Source: Kordiimonadaceae bacterium
GTDB taxonomy: Bacteria > Pseudomonadota > Alphaproteobacteria > Sphingomonadales > Kordiimonadaceae
Direction of reading: 5' to 3'
Assembly: GCA_017640725.1 (NCBI GenBank)
Contig: JAEPQB010000004.1
Location: forward strand, 124,001 to 188,000
DNA: 64,000 nt
The notes beneath the pieces are model-generated. The model did not search any database. It was given only the letters and a program-made list of their open reading frames with translations, and was not told the origin of the DNA. How positions within the stretch are numbered: the first letter of the stretch is position 1; each line of letters begins with the position of its first letter. Below, one piece after another: positions 63,961-64,000 of this stretch. A program made the position numbers and the translations under genes.

Positions 63961-64000
63961 ATCAAATGCTGGCAATCTGGTTCTGAAAAACACAGGTGGC

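Overview
The window is about 50% GC, densely coded chromosomal DNA of an alphaproteobacterium, probably marine. The evidence is a PopZ (DUF2497) protein, an NDUFS4-type complex I subunit, a double cold-shock-domain protein, an NhaB sodium/proton antiporter and a Caulobacter-type sphingolipid locus. I cannot name the genus from sequence alone; an order such as Kordiimonadales is a guess. I see no insertion sequence, prophage, CRISPR array or rRNA. There are four tRNA genes: Pro-TGG, Arg-TCT, Asn-GTT and Cys-GCA.

The most interesting region is 1-13346, an unusually complete sphingolipid locus in three transcription units. Unit A (minus, 5474 to 1) is lptF, lptG, a MATE/Wzx-type flippase, a membrane fatty-acid desaturase and a GNAT acyltransferase cut by the window edge that resembles bacterial ceramide synthase. 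Unit B (plus, 5654-9100) is a secreted DUF2141 protein, a diacylglycerol-kinase-fold lipid kinase resembling the ceramide kinase CpgB, a nucleotidyltransferase-like protein with Tam41-like features, and a periplasmic solute-binding-like protein. Unit C (minus, 13346 to 9103) is fatty-acyl-AMP/ACP ligase, ceramide-reductase-like dehydrogenase, acyl carrier protein and serine palmitoyltransferase. Together they would make the sphingoid base, acylate it, phosphorylate and possibly nucleotidyl-activate the head group, and carry the lipid to the outer membrane through an Lpt-like route.

13615-22929 holds a class V PLP enzyme with RecX, an overlapping pair for molybdenum-cofactor handling (MPT-binding/MobA-like fusion and XdhC), nhaB, a cold-shock protein, DUF192 and thioesterase genes, and tRNA-Pro and tRNA-Arg around a complex I subunit. 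23175-31920 has an RTX zinc metalloprotease, an exported M3 oligopeptidase, and a three-gene operon joining a cupredoxin-like protein, a degenerate-GGDEF/intact-EAL sensor and a porin-like beta-barrel. 31917-41736 has modC-modB without modA, metC, a mercaptopyruvate sulfurtransferase, hspQ, queF, a hydrolase, queE-queC and a dicarboxylate symporter.

42019-53935 has an OmpA protein, an S9 peptidase, tRNA-Asn, an alpha/beta hydrolase, a bacterial indoleamine 2,3-dioxygenase divergent from an AsnC/Lrp regulator, tRNA-Cys, a SixA-like phosphatase, pcm, tolC and popZ with a Pro/acidic repeat linker. 53984-64000 has two tandem exported aspartic proteases with two D[TS]G motifs each, valS, a PAS protein, an exported metallo-beta-lactamase-fold protein, ilvD, a GNAT protein and an integral membrane protein. 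All calls come from reading the sequence; no database search was run.
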